The notes under the pieces were generated by a model. That model was not told the origin of the DNA and did not search any database. It was given only the letters and a program-made list of their open reading frames with translations. Positions 16,547 through 24,736 of a DNA stretch of 64,000 nucleotides are shown here, piece by piece. The position numbers and the translations under genes are program-made. Origin of the DNA: SLST01 sp046538735. Lineage in GTDB: Bacteria > Spirochaetota > Spirochaetia > DSM-27196 > SLST01. The stretch is from contig JBKHII010000009.1 in NCBI GenBank assembly GCA_046538735.1, positions 1 to 64,000 on the forward strand, given 5' to 3'. Numbering within the stretch: position 1 is the first letter of the stretch; every line of letters starts with the position of its first letter.

Positions 16547-17817
16547 GTGAGCTCCCGATGCGTGAATCGACGCGTGCCCTCGGCGTAGTCGGCAACGATG
16601 TGGCCGGAACCCACGACACGGTACTGCGTGGTCGTCAGGCCGTCGAGACCAACGGGGCCCCGGGCGTGCACCTTCCCGGTGGAGATTCCGACCTCGGCGC
16701 CGAGCCCGTAGCGGAATCCGTCCGCGAAGCGCGTGGAGGCATTCCAGAGCACCGAGCTCGAGTCCACTTCCCGGAGGAATCGATCCGCGACCGACCGGCT
16801 GCTCGTGACGATCGCGTCCGTATGGTGCGAACCGTAGCGATTGATGTGCTCGACCGCCTGTTCGAGCGAATCCACGATGCGGATCGAGAGGACGAGGTCG
16901 TTGTACTCGGTGCTCCAGTCGTCCTCATCCGCCGGCTTGATGTCGATGACGCGTCGCGTGCGGTCGCAGCCGCGGAGCTCCACCTCCGGCATCGACGCGG
17001 CGATCGCCGGGAGCATCGCGGCGGCGTCGGCGTGGACCAGGAGCGTCTCGATCGCGTTGCAGACCGCGGGATACTGCGTCTTCGCGTCCTTCGCGATCGC
17101 GACCGCGGTCGGCTCGTCGGCATCGCCGTGAACGTAGAGGTGGCAGATGCCGTCAGCGTGCCCGAGCACCGGGATACGCGTGTTCTGCTGAATGGAGCGA
17201 ACGAGCTGGTTCGAGCCGCGCGGAATCATGAGATCGATCTGGTCGTCCAGTTCAAGCACGGCGCGGATGTCTTCGCGAGTCTCCACGAGCTGGAGCGCGC
17301 CGGTGAGATCGGGCGAAACCTGGTCGATCGCGCGAACGAAGAGCGCGTGCAAGGCACGGTTCGTCTCGGTCGCCTCGCGGCCCCCCTTGAGGATCGCGGC
17401 GTTGCCGCTCTTCACCGCGAGTGAAGCGATCTGGACGAGCGCGTCCGGCCGGGACTCGAAAATCACCCCGACCACGCCGATCGGCACGCGAACCTTGGTG
17501 AGAATCAACCCTTCGTCCAACTCGCGTCTGACCTCTTCGCGCCCGATCGGGTCGGGCAGATCGACGACGCTTTGCAGGCTCTGGGCCATCACCCCCAGCT
17601 TGCTCTCCGAGAGCACGAGCCGCTTGTAGAGCGGACCGGCGAGATTCGACTCTCGGGCGGCCGCGGCGTCTCTCTCATTCGCCTCGAGGATGGAGCGTTG
17701 CTCGCCTCCGAGCAGATCGGCCATCGCGAGCAAAATCGCGTTTCGGGTCTGCTCGGGGACCACCGCAAGCCGGTACGCGGCGCGGCGCGCCGAGGAAACC
17801 TGATCGGAAACCGTCAT
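16543..17817 (-). CDS. proA: Gamma-glutamyl phosphate reductase
   Basis: NADPH-dependent reduction of glutamyl-5-phosphate to the semialdehyde, second proline step. 424 residues of the aldehyde-dehydrogenase fold. Signatures are VPIGVVGVIFESRPDAL, IPRGSNQLVRSI, the catalytic cysteine in TQYPAVCNAIETLL, and NASTRFADGFRYGLGAEVGIST. Overlaps proC and proB by 4 bases each, which favours balanced synthesis of ProA and ProB, partners that channel the unstable intermediate. Confidence 0.96.
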   Translation of the reverse strand: MTVSDQVSSARRAAYRLAVVPEQTRNAILLAMADLLGGEQRSILEANERDAAAARESNLAGPLYKRLVLSESKLGVMAQSLQSVVDLPDPIGREEVRRELDEGLILTKVRVPIGVVGVIFESRPDALVQIASLAVKSGNAAILKGGREATETNRALHALFVRAIDQVSPDLTGALQLVETREDIRAVLELDDQIDLMIPRGSNQLVRSIQQNTRIPVLGHADGICHLYVHGDADEPTAVAIAKDAKTQYPAVCNAIETLLVHADAAAMLPAIAASMPEVELRGCDRTRRVIDIKPADEDDWSTEYNDLVLSIRIVDSLEQAVEHINRYGSHHTDAIVTSSRSVADRFLREVDSSSVLWNASTRFADGFRYGLGAEVGISTGKVHARGPVGLDGLTTTQYRVVGSGHIVADYAEGTRRFTHRELT

Positions 17818-18599
17818 GATCCGAGCTCCTTGCTGCGCTCCGTCGCCGCGGCGACGGTCCGTTTGATGACATCGCGATAGTCGGACGACTCGAGCACGCG
17901 TCGGCCCGCAACCGTCGTACCTCCGGGGGAGCTCACCATCGAGACGAGCTCGTCCGGTTCGAGACGCTTGCGCTCGAGGAGATGGACGGTCCCGGAAAAG
18001 GTCGCGAGCGCGAGTCGATACGCGACGGCGCGCGTGAGCCCCTCGGCTTCGCCGGCGTCCGTGAACGCCTCGACCAACCGCGCGACGAACGCCGGACCGG
18101 ATCCGGAGAGTCCGGTCACCGCGTCCAGGAGGTGCTCGGGCAGCTCAACGGCGACGCCGGCGCTCGAGAGGAGCCGCTCGACCGTCTCGAGGTCCTTGGG
18201 GGTCGTCTTGCCGCCGCCGGCGTAGCCGGCCGCCATCTCGCCCACGAGACACGGCGTGTTCGGCATCACCCGCACCACGCGAGCGCGCGGCATCGCATCC
18301 TCGAGCGTTGCGATGCGCACGCCGGCCGCGACCGAAACCACGAGCCCGTCTGTATCCGCGAGATCCGGGAGGATCTCGGCCATGATCTGTGGCTTGACGG
18401 CGAGAAACATCACGTCGGACGTTGCCGCGACGCGAGCATTATCGTCGGCCGGAAGGAAGTGCGAGAGCGCCGAGCGGAACCGTGCGAGCCGCTCGGCGCT
18501 GATATCGTACGCTGTGAACTCCGCATCAGGTTGGGACGCGGAGATTGCCGCGGCGAGCGCGGAGGCCATAGTGCCGGCCCCAACGAATCCTATACGCAT
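17814..18599 (-). CDS. proC: Pyrroline-5-carboxylate reductase
   Basis: Last proline step, NADPH reduction of pyrroline-5-carboxylate. Rossmann motif IGFVGAGTMASALA at the N-terminus, VMPNTPCLVGEMAAGY, ALSGSGPAFVARL-type signature (TGLSGSGPAFVA) and the C-terminal SPGGTTVAGRRVLE. 261 residues. First gene of proC-proA-proB; the three genes complete proline synthesis from glutamate. Confidence 0.95.
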   Translation of the reverse strand: MRIGFVGAGTMASALAAAISASQPDAEFTAYDISAERLARFRSALSHFLPADDNARVAATSDVMFLAVKPQIMAEILPDLADTDGLVVSVAAGVRIATLEDAMPRARVVRVMPNTPCLVGEMAAGYAGGGKTTPKDLETVERLLSSAGVAVELPEHLLDAVTGLSGSGPAFVARLVEAFTDAGEAEGLTRAVAYRLALATFSGTVHLLERKRLEPDELVSMVSSPGGTTVAGRRVLESSDYRDVIKRTVAAATERSKELGS

Positions 18600-18608
18600 G
18601 GTGGGGGC

Positions 18609-18638
18609 ATTCTCACCACCCGCGCCTCACCGTGTCAA
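18609..18638 (-). promoter_or_regulatory. Promoter of proCAB
   Basis: Minus strand TTGACA (18638-18633), 18-base spacer, GAGAAT (18614-18609), ending 9 bases before the proC ATG. No Shine-Dalgarno, so the mRNA leader would be only a few bases. Confidence 0.5.
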
Positions 18639-18644
18639 CCGCGA

Positions 18645-19160
18645 CTACATGGTCACGAGCACGCTCACACCGAGCAGTCCCTGCGTGTAGTCCTGGTCGA
18701 GCAGCTCACCCGCCTGGTCGAAGTCGAGCTCGAACTTGTTCAGGTAGCTCAAACCGACCGCAAGGTCGCCGAGCATCACGTCCGCCGTTGCTTTCACGTT
18801 CAGCCCGAAGCCGGTCGTCTCGCCTTCACCAACGGGAATGCGAAAGTTCGGTCCGGCGCCGAGGCCGAGTCGGAAGAATAGGATGTCAAAGGCAACGCCG
18901 CCGTCCAGGTAGAGGTCGATGTTGCCGGGCACGTCTTCCGCCCCCGGGGTGAAGAGCGCGAGCGCGCTTCCCTGGAAGAGCAGGATCTTCAGTCTGGCAT
19001 CCACTCCGAACGTGAAGTCGGCGGCGGACAGCTCGTCCGCTTCCGTCTCCGAGTCGGCGAGGTACGGGAAGTTATAGAGCGCCGTACCGCCGACCTGAAG
19101 CTGCGCGAAGAGCGCGGCCGGGAGCACGAGGAGCATCGCAATGATCATCAGCTTTCTCAT
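18645..19160 (-). CDS. Outer-membrane beta-barrel protein
   Basis: 171 residues: signal peptide MRKLMIIAMLLVLPAALFA, then alternating hydrophobic/polar strands with glycines (LDGGVAFDILFFRLGLGAGP, DVMLGDLAVGLSYLNKFELD) and the end VSVLVTM, as in small 8-stranded barrels. Start set at ATG 19160, where GGAGGT lies directly upstream. Role unknown. Confidence 0.75.
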   Translation of the reverse strand: MRKLMIIAMLLVLPAALFAQLQVGGTALYNFPYLADSETEADELSAADFTFGVDARLKILLFQGSALALFTPGAEDVPGNIDLYLDGGVAFDILFFRLGLGAGPNFRIPVGEGETTGFGLNVKATADVMLGDLAVGLSYLNKFELDFDQAGELLDQDYTQGLLGVSVLVTM

Positions 19161-19193
19161 GGTAACCTCCGAGAAAAGGGTGTCGTGCTCTAG

Positions 19194-19223
19194 AACATAC
19201 CACCCGACCCGAAGCGTCACCAA
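19194..19223 (-). promoter_or_regulatory. Promoter of the beta-barrel gene
   Basis: Minus strand TTGGTG (19223-19218), 18-base spacer, TATGTT (19199-19194), then a leader with GGAGGT before ATG 19160. Confidence 0.45.
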
Positions 19224-19225
19224 GG

Positions 19226-20443
19226 TTAGATGATCCCGAGCTTCTTCCCTTCCTCACCCGCGATCTGGAGGATCGTATCGAGCTCGTCGTCCTCATGGAT
19301 CGCCATGTAGCTCGTACGAATCAACGAACGATTCGGCGGAACCGCAGGGCTGATAACCGGATTCACGTAGACGCCCCGTTCAAAGAGGTTCTTCCAGAAC
19401 ATGAACGTCTTGTCGTTGTCGCCGATCACGAGCGGGACGATCGGTGTTTCTGCAGTTCCCACGTTGAACCCGAGATCGGAGAAGCCTGAGATCATCTTCT
19501 CGGCTATCTGCTGCAATCTCGCAACGCGTTCCGGTTCTTCCTCCATGATCTCGAGCGCGGCCAATGCGGCCCCGAGATTCGCGGGCGGGATGCTCGCGCT
19601 GAAGATCAACGGCCTCGCGAAGTGCTTGATGTAGTCGATCACCATCCCGTCACCCGCGACGAAACCGCCGATCGAGCCGAAGCTCTTGCTGAAGGTGCAC
19701 ATGATGAGATCGGCGAGATCGGGGTCGTTGTAGTGCTCGGTGACGCCCCGGCCGGTTGGTCCAACGACACCGATTGCGTGCGCTTCGTCCAAGTAGACGG
19801 CTGCGTTGTACGCGTCCGCGAGCTTCCGAACGAGCGGAAGGTTCACGATGTCGCCTTCCATCGAGAAGACACCGTCGGTGACGATCAGCTTCGACTCCTC
19901 GAGCGGAATCCGCGACAGCACCTTCTCCAGATCCTCCATGTTGTTGTGCTTGTAGCGGTGCACGTTCACCGACTTGTTCAGCCCCGCCGTCATGAAGATG
20001 CCGTCCATGATCGATGCGTGATTGTACTTGTCGGAAATCACGTGGTCGCCTCGGCCGATCAACGCCGAGATGGAACCGAGGTTGGTCTGGTAGCCCGTCG
20101 TGAAGCAGAGCGCCGCTTCCTTCCCGATGAAAGCCGCCAGGCGAGCCTCGAGCTCTTCGTGAAGAGCAAGAGTCCCATTCATGAATCGCGAACCGGAGCA
20201 GCTGGTCCCGTAGTGTTCCACGGCCGCAATCGCCCGCTCCTTCATCCGCGGGTCGGTCGCCAAACCAAGGTAGTTGTTGGAACCGGCCATGATCAGCTCA
20301 CGACCCTCGATAATGACCTTCGTTCCGCGCGCTTCCCCTATGGGTCGGAAGAAGGGATAGAGCCCGCTCGCTCTCGCCTTCGCGGCAGCTTCCCACTCGA
20401 AGCACTTGCGAAAGACGGAGGCGGGCGCGTCGATCTTACTCAT
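19226..20443 (-). CDS. Alpha-oxoamine synthase (serine palmitoyltransferase / 2-amino-3-ketobutyrate CoA ligase type)
   Basis: PLP enzyme condensing an acyl-CoA with an amino acid. Fold-type I signatures are AGSNNYLGLATDP, GTSCSGSRFMNGT, ALCFTTGYQTNLG, YLDEAHAIGVVGPTGRG, and TFSKSFGSIGGFVAGD with the PLP lysine. 405 residues from ATG 20443, chosen because AAGGAGG precedes it. KBL, BioF, HemA and SPT share these motifs. There is no tdh, bio or hem gene nearby, while fatty-acid genes lie 5 kb away, so a sphingolipid-type SPT role is possible but unproven. Confidence 0.85.
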   Translation of the reverse strand: MSKIDAPASVFRKCFEWEAAAKARASGLYPFFRPIGEARGTKVIIEGRELIMAGSNNYLGLATDPRMKERAIAAVEHYGTSCSGSRFMNGTLALHEELEARLAAFIGKEAALCFTTGYQTNLGSISALIGRGDHVISDKYNHASIMDGIFMTAGLNKSVNVHRYKHNNMEDLEKVLSRIPLEESKLIVTDGVFSMEGDIVNLPLVRKLADAYNAAVYLDEAHAIGVVGPTGRGVTEHYNDPDLADLIMCTFSKSFGSIGGFVAGDGMVIDYIKHFARPLIFSASIPPANLGAALAALEIMEEEPERVARLQQIAEKMISGFSDLGFNVGTAETPIVPLVIGDNDKTFMFWKNLFERGVYVNPVISPAVPPNRSLIRTSYMAIHEDDELDTILQIAGEEGKKLGII

Positions 20444-20474
20444 GGGCGTCCTCCTTGGAAAATCGTCATCGTCT

Positions 20475-20504
20475 ACATTACTTGGCAAACGATCCCTCGT
20501 GCAA
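20475..20504 (-). promoter_or_regulatory. Promoter of the oxoamine synthase gene
   Basis: Minus strand TTGCAC (20504-20499), 18-base spacer, TAATGT (20480-20475), then a ~25-base leader with AAGGAGG. The -35 and spacer lie in a hairpin-forming repeat. Confidence 0.4.
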
Positions 20505-20520
20505 GAGCGCACGCTTTGCC
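20484..20520. repeat. Nested inverted repeat overlapping the oxoamine synthase promoter
   Basis: Outer arms GGCAAA/TTTGCC and inner arms CGTGC/GCACG with loop AAGAGC. It lies just past the GNAT-NUDIX stop and over the next promoter, so it could be an operator or a terminator without a T-tract. Confidence 0.4.
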
Positions 20521-20540
20521 GCGCGGCCGAGGGAAGACGA

Positions 20541-21389
20541 TCAGAATCCGCGCTCCTGAAGGAAGGAACTCGCCTCATCGAGCACGAGTTTCGTGTTCTC
20601 GTAGGTCAGCAGCTCTCGGGTCTCCCAGTAGGGCAGCCAGCGATGAGCGCGGATTTCACTGCGCTGGGTCCTGACCCTCGGACTCCTCACGCGCGACAGG
20701 AAGAATACGACCTCTTTCCGGCGCTCTTTCGGCGTAAGGTAGTAGAGCCGCTGGAAGAATCCGTCCCGGAACCCAACGTGCAGGCCCGTCTCCTCGGCGA
20801 TCTCGCGGGCTGCCGTCTCCATCTCGGTCTCGCCGGCGACGGCGTGCCCCTTTGGAAATCCCCAGTGACCGCCGTTTTCGTGCTGAACGACAAGATAGTA
20901 CGGCCGACGCATTTTCACGCGGTAGATGACGGCGCCGCATGATTTCCGCGACTTGCGCTTCCGCGCGGTGTGCAGTTCGAGCCGCACGCTTCTCGGTTGG
21001 AACCCGATCGATTCCCAGAGCGCGAGCCCCTCCTTGTCGCTCTCCGGCACATCGATGCGAATCGACGCGTAATCGCGCATCTCCTCGTTGCGCAGCAGCG
21101 AGAAGGCTTCAGAGACGTGCAGCTTCTTGCTGACGTCACGATCGAGGTAGAAGTGGCGGATGAACGCGTACTTCGGACTCAGCCGGTAGAGCGCGTATCC
21201 GACCGTCTGCTCTTTCCATTGGAACAGCACGGCTTGATACCCGTTTCCGAGGAATCCGCGAACGCGGTTCTCCAGCTCCGCCTGACCGAGCTCGGACGAG
21301 ATCCCCTGCTCGTGGAGCAGCGCCGAGTGAAACGCTGCCAGCTCGGGCGCGTCTCGCTCATCCGCACGTCTGTAGGTGAGACCGGCCAT
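20541..21389 (-). CDS. GNAT acetyltransferase - NUDIX hydrolase fusion
   Basis: 282 residues, two enzymes in one chain. Residues 1-~145 are a GNAT fold (ELENRVRGFLGNGYQAVLF, YAFIRHFYLDRDVSKKLHV). Residues ~150-282 are a NUDIX domain with box GHAVAGETEMETAAREIAEETGL (full GX5EX7REUXEEXGU pattern), related to dinucleoside-polyphosphate hydrolases (YLVVQHENGGHWGFPKGHA). ATG 21389 is preceded by CATACT ending 6 bases upstream and no Shine-Dalgarno, so a leaderless start is likely. Substrates unknown; both halves appear complete. Confidence 0.85.
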   Translation of the reverse strand: MAGLTYRRADERDAPELAAFHSALLHEQGISSELGQAELENRVRGFLGNGYQAVLFQWKEQTVGYALYRLSPKYAFIRHFYLDRDVSKKLHVSEAFSLLRNEEMRDYASIRIDVPESDKEGLALWESIGFQPRSVRLELHTARKRKSRKSCGAVIYRVKMRRPYYLVVQHENGGHWGFPKGHAVAGETEMETAAREIAEETGLHVGFRDGFFQRLYYLTPKERRKEVVFFLSRVRSPRVRTQRSEIRAHRWLPYWETRELLTYENTKLVLDEASSFLQERGF

Positions 21390-21395
21390 GGTCGC

Positions 21396-21425
21396 AGTAT
21401 GGCCCGGAAGGCTCCGGGCCCGCAA
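21396..21425 (-). promoter_or_regulatory. GNAT-NUDIX promoter with operator-like repeat in the spacer
   Basis: Minus strand TTGCGG (21425-21420), 18-base spacer, CATACT (21401-21396), 6 bases before ATG. The whole spacer is the inverted repeat GCCCGGA-N4-TCCGGGC, the same arrangement as at pyrH. Confidence 0.5.
21401..21420. repeat. Inverted repeat GGCCCGGA-N4-TCCGGGCC
   Basis: Perfect 8-bp arms, 4-base spacer. It lies between the rhodanese stop and the GNAT-NUDIX start. A terminator hairpin for the rhodanese gene is the alternative, but no T-tract follows. Confidence 0.6.
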
Positions 21426-21447
21426 CGGCGCGTCGCGCTGAGCGCAC

Positions 21448-22254
21448 TCAGAGACTCCCGGGAACCAGCTCGCCTCCGCGGGCGACCCACTCGACCATGC
21501 TGCCGTCGTAGAGACTGACCTGCGGGAATCCCGCGTATCGGGCGGCAAAGTAGAGCTGACAGGCACTATAGCCGATGCGGCAGAAGCAGATCAGGTGGTG
21601 CCGGTGCGTTACTCCTCGGGAGGCGAACTCGGACGCGAGCTCGTGACGGCTGCGCAGGAGCGGGAAATGGTCGTGGGAGTACGTTTCCGTGTAGGGGAAA
21701 CTCACGCTACAGGGAAGCGTCTCTTCGAGAAACGCCGAGACGGACAGCGAATTGCACAGCACCACCCGGGGATTGCCGATGGACGTAATGACGTCCGTGA
21801 ACTCGAGTCGCTTTCCCTCGGCCGGAGCCGGAACGAACGTGCCGCGCAGGAGCGGAGGGTTCTCGGTAGACACGATGCCGACGTTGGTCGTCCACGAGAG
21901 GTAGCCTCCGTCCAGAAGCTTCGGACGTGGATGTCCGGCAACGTCCAGCGCCCACCAGAGCCTCGCGGCGAGGTAACCGCCGCCGTCGTCGTAGACGCAG
22001 GCGGGAGTGTCGCTGGAAACGCCCGCGGCGCGAAAGTAGGGTGCCAGGTCTTCAACCGGTCGCAGCTGATGCGGTATCTCGTCGCCGTCGTCCAGCACGA
22101 CGGTTTGCTCGAGGTGCGAGGGCGGCAGGTTCACCGCCCCGGGAATGTGACCCTCGTCGTACGCCTCGGGTTCGCGGGCATCGAACAAACGGATTCGATC
22201 GGTGCCTGCGAGATGACGGAGCTCCTCAACCGTGATTACCTCGTCGGAAACCAC
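21448..22254 (-). CDS. Tandem-domain rhodanese (thiosulfate/3-mercaptopyruvate sulfurtransferase)
   Basis: 268 residues with two rhodanese domains. The N-terminal domain (FDAREPEAYDEGHIPGAVNL) lacks a catalytic cysteine; the C-terminal domain has ICFCRIGYSAC, with the loop Cys in the CRIGYSA position. Transfers sulfane sulfur to cyanide or thiols. GTG start; TATAAA and AAGAAGA lie just before it. Lies 17 bases after the nucleoside hydrolase and is probably in the same transcript. Confidence 0.9.
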   Translation of the reverse strand: MVSDEVITVEELRHLAGTDRIRLFDAREPEAYDEGHIPGAVNLPPSHLEQTVVLDDGDEIPHQLRPVEDLAPYFRAAGVSSDTPACVYDDGGGYLAARLWWALDVAGHPRPKLLDGGYLSWTTNVGIVSTENPPLLRGTFVPAPAEGKRLEFTDVITSIGNPRVVLCNSLSVSAFLEETLPCSVSFPYTETYSHDHFPLLRSRHELASEFASRGVTHRHHLICFCRIGYSACQLYFAARYAGFPQVSLYDGSMVEWVARGGELVPGSL

Positions 22255-22271
22255 TCTTCTTTATACCGCAT

Positions 22272-23270
22272 TCACGCTCGAACGAATACCTGACGGAAAT
22301 CGTGTTCATTCGCCGCGGCGGCCCATGCGGCGGCGCACTCGGACGAGAAGCGGCGCTCGCCAACGATCGCACGCGGGAGCGACACGATTCCGGGCATCGC
22401 CGAATCGAGTCGCTCCGCATCGATTGCCGGTTCGAGCTCGTCGATGTGAAGGAATCCGGCTCGGAGGTCTTCGGTCGTGGAGCGAAGCCGAACCAGATGC
22501 CGCGGAACTCGTTGCGGCGACACGATCGCAGCCGCGGGAACGAGGTCCCAGAGGTAGAACCCCGGTTCGCCGGTGTACCGGCTGAAATCCAGGAACCACC
22601 GCCGAACGATTCGCCGCAGCGTGCGGGGCCCACGGTTGTGGCCGATCAACTCGCGCGCTCCGAACCTCGCCGCGAGGCAGAGCTGCGCGCTCGCGATCGT
22701 TACGGGGCACGGCGCGTAGAGCACCCGAAACGAGGCGACCGGATCGGCGGAGAAGTTGAGCTCGCGGACCTGCCGCAGGCGAAACCGGACCGGGGCGAGG
22801 TAGCCACCCATCGCGTAGATACCGGCAAGCCTGAGGTAGAACTCGGGGTCGAGCGCTCCCGCCTCCGCGATGTTCGTGAGCGCCCCCAGGCCGAGCACGA
22901 CGAGTCGGCCGTCGTGCTCGCGGGCCGCCGCGACGAGCGCTCGGGCCGCCTCGGAGGGCGGTTCGGGGGCCTCGCGGGCGGCCGGGGCGAGCCTCGCGCC
23001 TCCCGCGGTCGGTTGGCCGCCCGCGGGAATCCGGGCGGGCTCTCGCCCCCGGCAGACCGGCACGTCAAGCCCGACCGCGTGGATCAGGCGGCGCGTCTGG
23101 CGGACGACGGCGTCAACGCTGCCGTTGCCGTACGTGGCCGAAACACCGACGATCGAGACGGACGGCTGCGCGAGAAGGTAGAGGATCGTGAGTCCATCGT
23201 CGATCTCGCTCCTCGGAAGCCCCATCGTATTGTCGCAGTCGACGAAGACCGGCGTTGCGCTTGAGACCAT
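22272..23270 (-). CDS. Inosine/uridine-preferring nucleoside hydrolase family protein
   Basis: Cleaves the N-glycosidic bond of nucleosides (salvage). The calcium-site motif appears as VFVDCDNTMGLPRSEIDDG, the expanded form of DTDPGxDD found in some family members. LVVLGLGALTNIAEA and ELNFSADPVASFRVL are further signatures; the usual late His is in a divergent region. 332 residues from ATG 23270. A TTG 12 bases upstream is less likely because it would abut the -10. Specificity unknown. Confidence 0.82.
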   Translation of the reverse strand: MVSSATPVFVDCDNTMGLPRSEIDDGLTILYLLAQPSVSIVGVSATYGNGSVDAVVRQTRRLIHAVGLDVPVCRGREPARIPAGGQPTAGGARLAPAAREAPEPPSEAARALVAAAREHDGRLVVLGLGALTNIAEAGALDPEFYLRLAGIYAMGGYLAPVRFRLRQVRELNFSADPVASFRVLYAPCPVTIASAQLCLAARFGARELIGHNRGPRTLRRIVRRWFLDFSRYTGEPGFYLWDLVPAAAIVSPQRVPRHLVRLRSTTEDLRAGFLHIDELEPAIDAERLDSAMPGIVSLPRAIVGERRFSSECAAAWAAAANEHDFRQVFVRA

Positions 23271-23289
23271 CGTTGGGACCAACTATACT
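23261..23289 (+). promoter_or_regulatory. G1PDH promoter overlapping a divergent -10
   Basis: TTGAGA (23261-23266), 17-base spacer, TATACT (23284-23289). On the other strand TATAGT (23287-23282) lies 11 bases before the nucleoside hydrolase ATG. The two -10 elements share four base pairs, so both promoters cannot be occupied together. Confidence 0.55.
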
Positions 23290-23302
23290 CGATGGAATCG
23301 GT

Positions 23303-24691
23303 ATGAAAAAGCTGGAGCTCTATGAACGATATCGACGGTTGACTCGACGGGAGGCCCGCGGACCTCGGCTCGTCGTCGGCTCACCCGAATCCCTGGCGCG
23401 GGGACTGCGCGCGCTCCTTCGCGACGCGGACAACCGAATCCTGCTCCTTGCGGACCGGAACACCGCGGCGGCAGCACCGGAGCTCGTGAACGCCCTGGCC
23501 GGATGCACCGCGGAGACGATCCTGCCGGGCACCCCGCCGGTCGTCCCGGAGATTCTGATCTCGGAGGAGATCGCGCGCAAAGCCACCGAGTCGAGAGCGC
23601 GCGGGATCGTCGTGCTCGGCGGCGGCGCGCTCACGGACCTCGCGAAGTACGCCGCCCGAGTCGCGGGCATTGACCTCATCAGCGTTCCCACGGCGGCGAG
23701 CGTTGACGCCTACACCTCGGAGAAGTCGGCGCTCAGGGTGGATGGCTACCACAGCACGCCGGAGGCGAAGGTGCCCTCTGCGATCCTCGCCTCGCCGCAG
23801 ATCATCGAAGCCGCTCCCACGGCGCTCACGCTCTCCGGGCTGGGAGACTTGGTCGCGAAGCTCATCGCGTCGCTCGACTGGGAGGTGAGCTCGCTCATCA
23901 CGGGAGAATCGTTCACGCGGAGGGAAGCGCAGTGGTCGGAACGCGCGGCGAGACAGGCGCTCGCCCGGCTCCGGCACGCCGGGCTGCGCGAGGCTGCGTT
24001 CGCCGGGCTCGACTCGCTCCTGGTCACCGGTCGGGCGATGCGGCTTGAAGGATCGTCGCGACCGGCAGCGTCCGCGGAGCACACCTTTGCACATCTGTGG
24101 GAGGTCGCGCTCGAGGGCGAACCGACCGGTGATGCTCCGGACGCCGGCGCGGTCGGCGGAACGGACACCACGACGGAGCCCACGGACGAGCGAATCCACT
24201 ATCACGGGCTCCTCGTCACGGTGGCGGCGCGCTACGTGACCGTTGCGTACCGCTGGATCGCCGAGCAAATCGCCGCCGGAGCGAAACCACACGAACCGTG
24301 GCCGCGCCGGGAAGAAGCCGGCCGGCAAAGCCGCGTTCCAGCCGACATGGCTGCCTTTCTGGAGAAGATGCGCGAGGAGAGCGCAGGACGAGTCGTCAAC
24401 GATCGGGTTGTCGCCGAGCGCAGAGCGCTCGTGGAGCGCCACCGCGGTACGATCGTGGAAATCGCGCATCGGACGCTCTCGGACGCCGAGCGCGCGCTCG
24501 AGTCGCTCGCTCAGGCGGGTATCGGCGCCTACCTGCCGCTCATACCCACGCACTGGGTGCGCCGCGCGCTCGAATGGGTGAAGTACCTTCGCAACCGCTA
24601 CTCGATGTTCGATCTCGCGTTCGAAATGGGATGGGAGCAGGAGTTGCTCCAGTTCATGGACGAGAGGCTGGAGTCGATCGGCCGTTCGTAG
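23303..24691 (+). CDS. sn-glycerol-1-phosphate dehydrogenase family protein (AraM-like)
   Basis: 462 residues of the iron-ADH/dehydroquinate-synthase superfamily. Signatures are VVLGGGALTDLAKYAA (NAD site), SVPTAASVDAYTSEKSAL, metal Asp in LSGLGDLVAKLIAS, and metal His in SAEHTFAHLWE and IHYHGLL. These match glycerol-1-phosphate dehydrogenases, which make the archaeal-type glycerol phosphate isomer from dihydroxyacetone phosphate; bacterial AraM does the same. Longer than AraM (~400), with a Gly/Thr/Glu-rich insert before IHYHG. ATG 23303 is used because the promoter ends 13 bases upstream. Confidence 0.85.
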   Translation: MKKLELYERYRRLTRREARGPRLVVGSPESLARGLRALLRDADNRILLLADRNTAAAAPELVNALAGCTAETILPGTPPVVPEILISEEIARKATESRARGIVVLGGGALTDLAKYAARVAGIDLISVPTAASVDAYTSEKSALRVDGYHSTPEAKVPSAILASPQIIEAAPTALTLSGLGDLVAKLIASLDWEVSSLITGESFTRREAQWSERAARQALARLRHAGLREAAFAGLDSLLVTGRAMRLEGSSRPAASAEHTFAHLWEVALEGEPTGDAPDAGAVGGTDTTTEPTDERIHYHGLLVTVAARYVTVAYRWIAEQIAAGAKPHEPWPRREEAGRQSRVPADMAAFLEKMREESAGRVVNDRVVAERRALVERHRGTIVEIAHRTLSDAERALESLAQAGIGAYLPLIPTHWVRRALEWVKYLRNRYSMFDLAFEMGWEQELLQFMDERLESIGRS

Positions 24692-24700
24692 ATGGATTGA

Positions 24701-24731
24701 ACGGGCGCCACGAGGCGATCGCGGCGCCCGT
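24701..24731. terminator. Hairpin between convergent genes, likely bidirectional terminator
   Basis: ACGGGCGCC ... GGCGCCCGT, perfect 9-bp arms with a 13-base loop, exactly between the G1PDH stop and the fabF stop. No T-tract on either side. Confidence 0.45.
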
Positions 24732-24736
24732 CCGGT

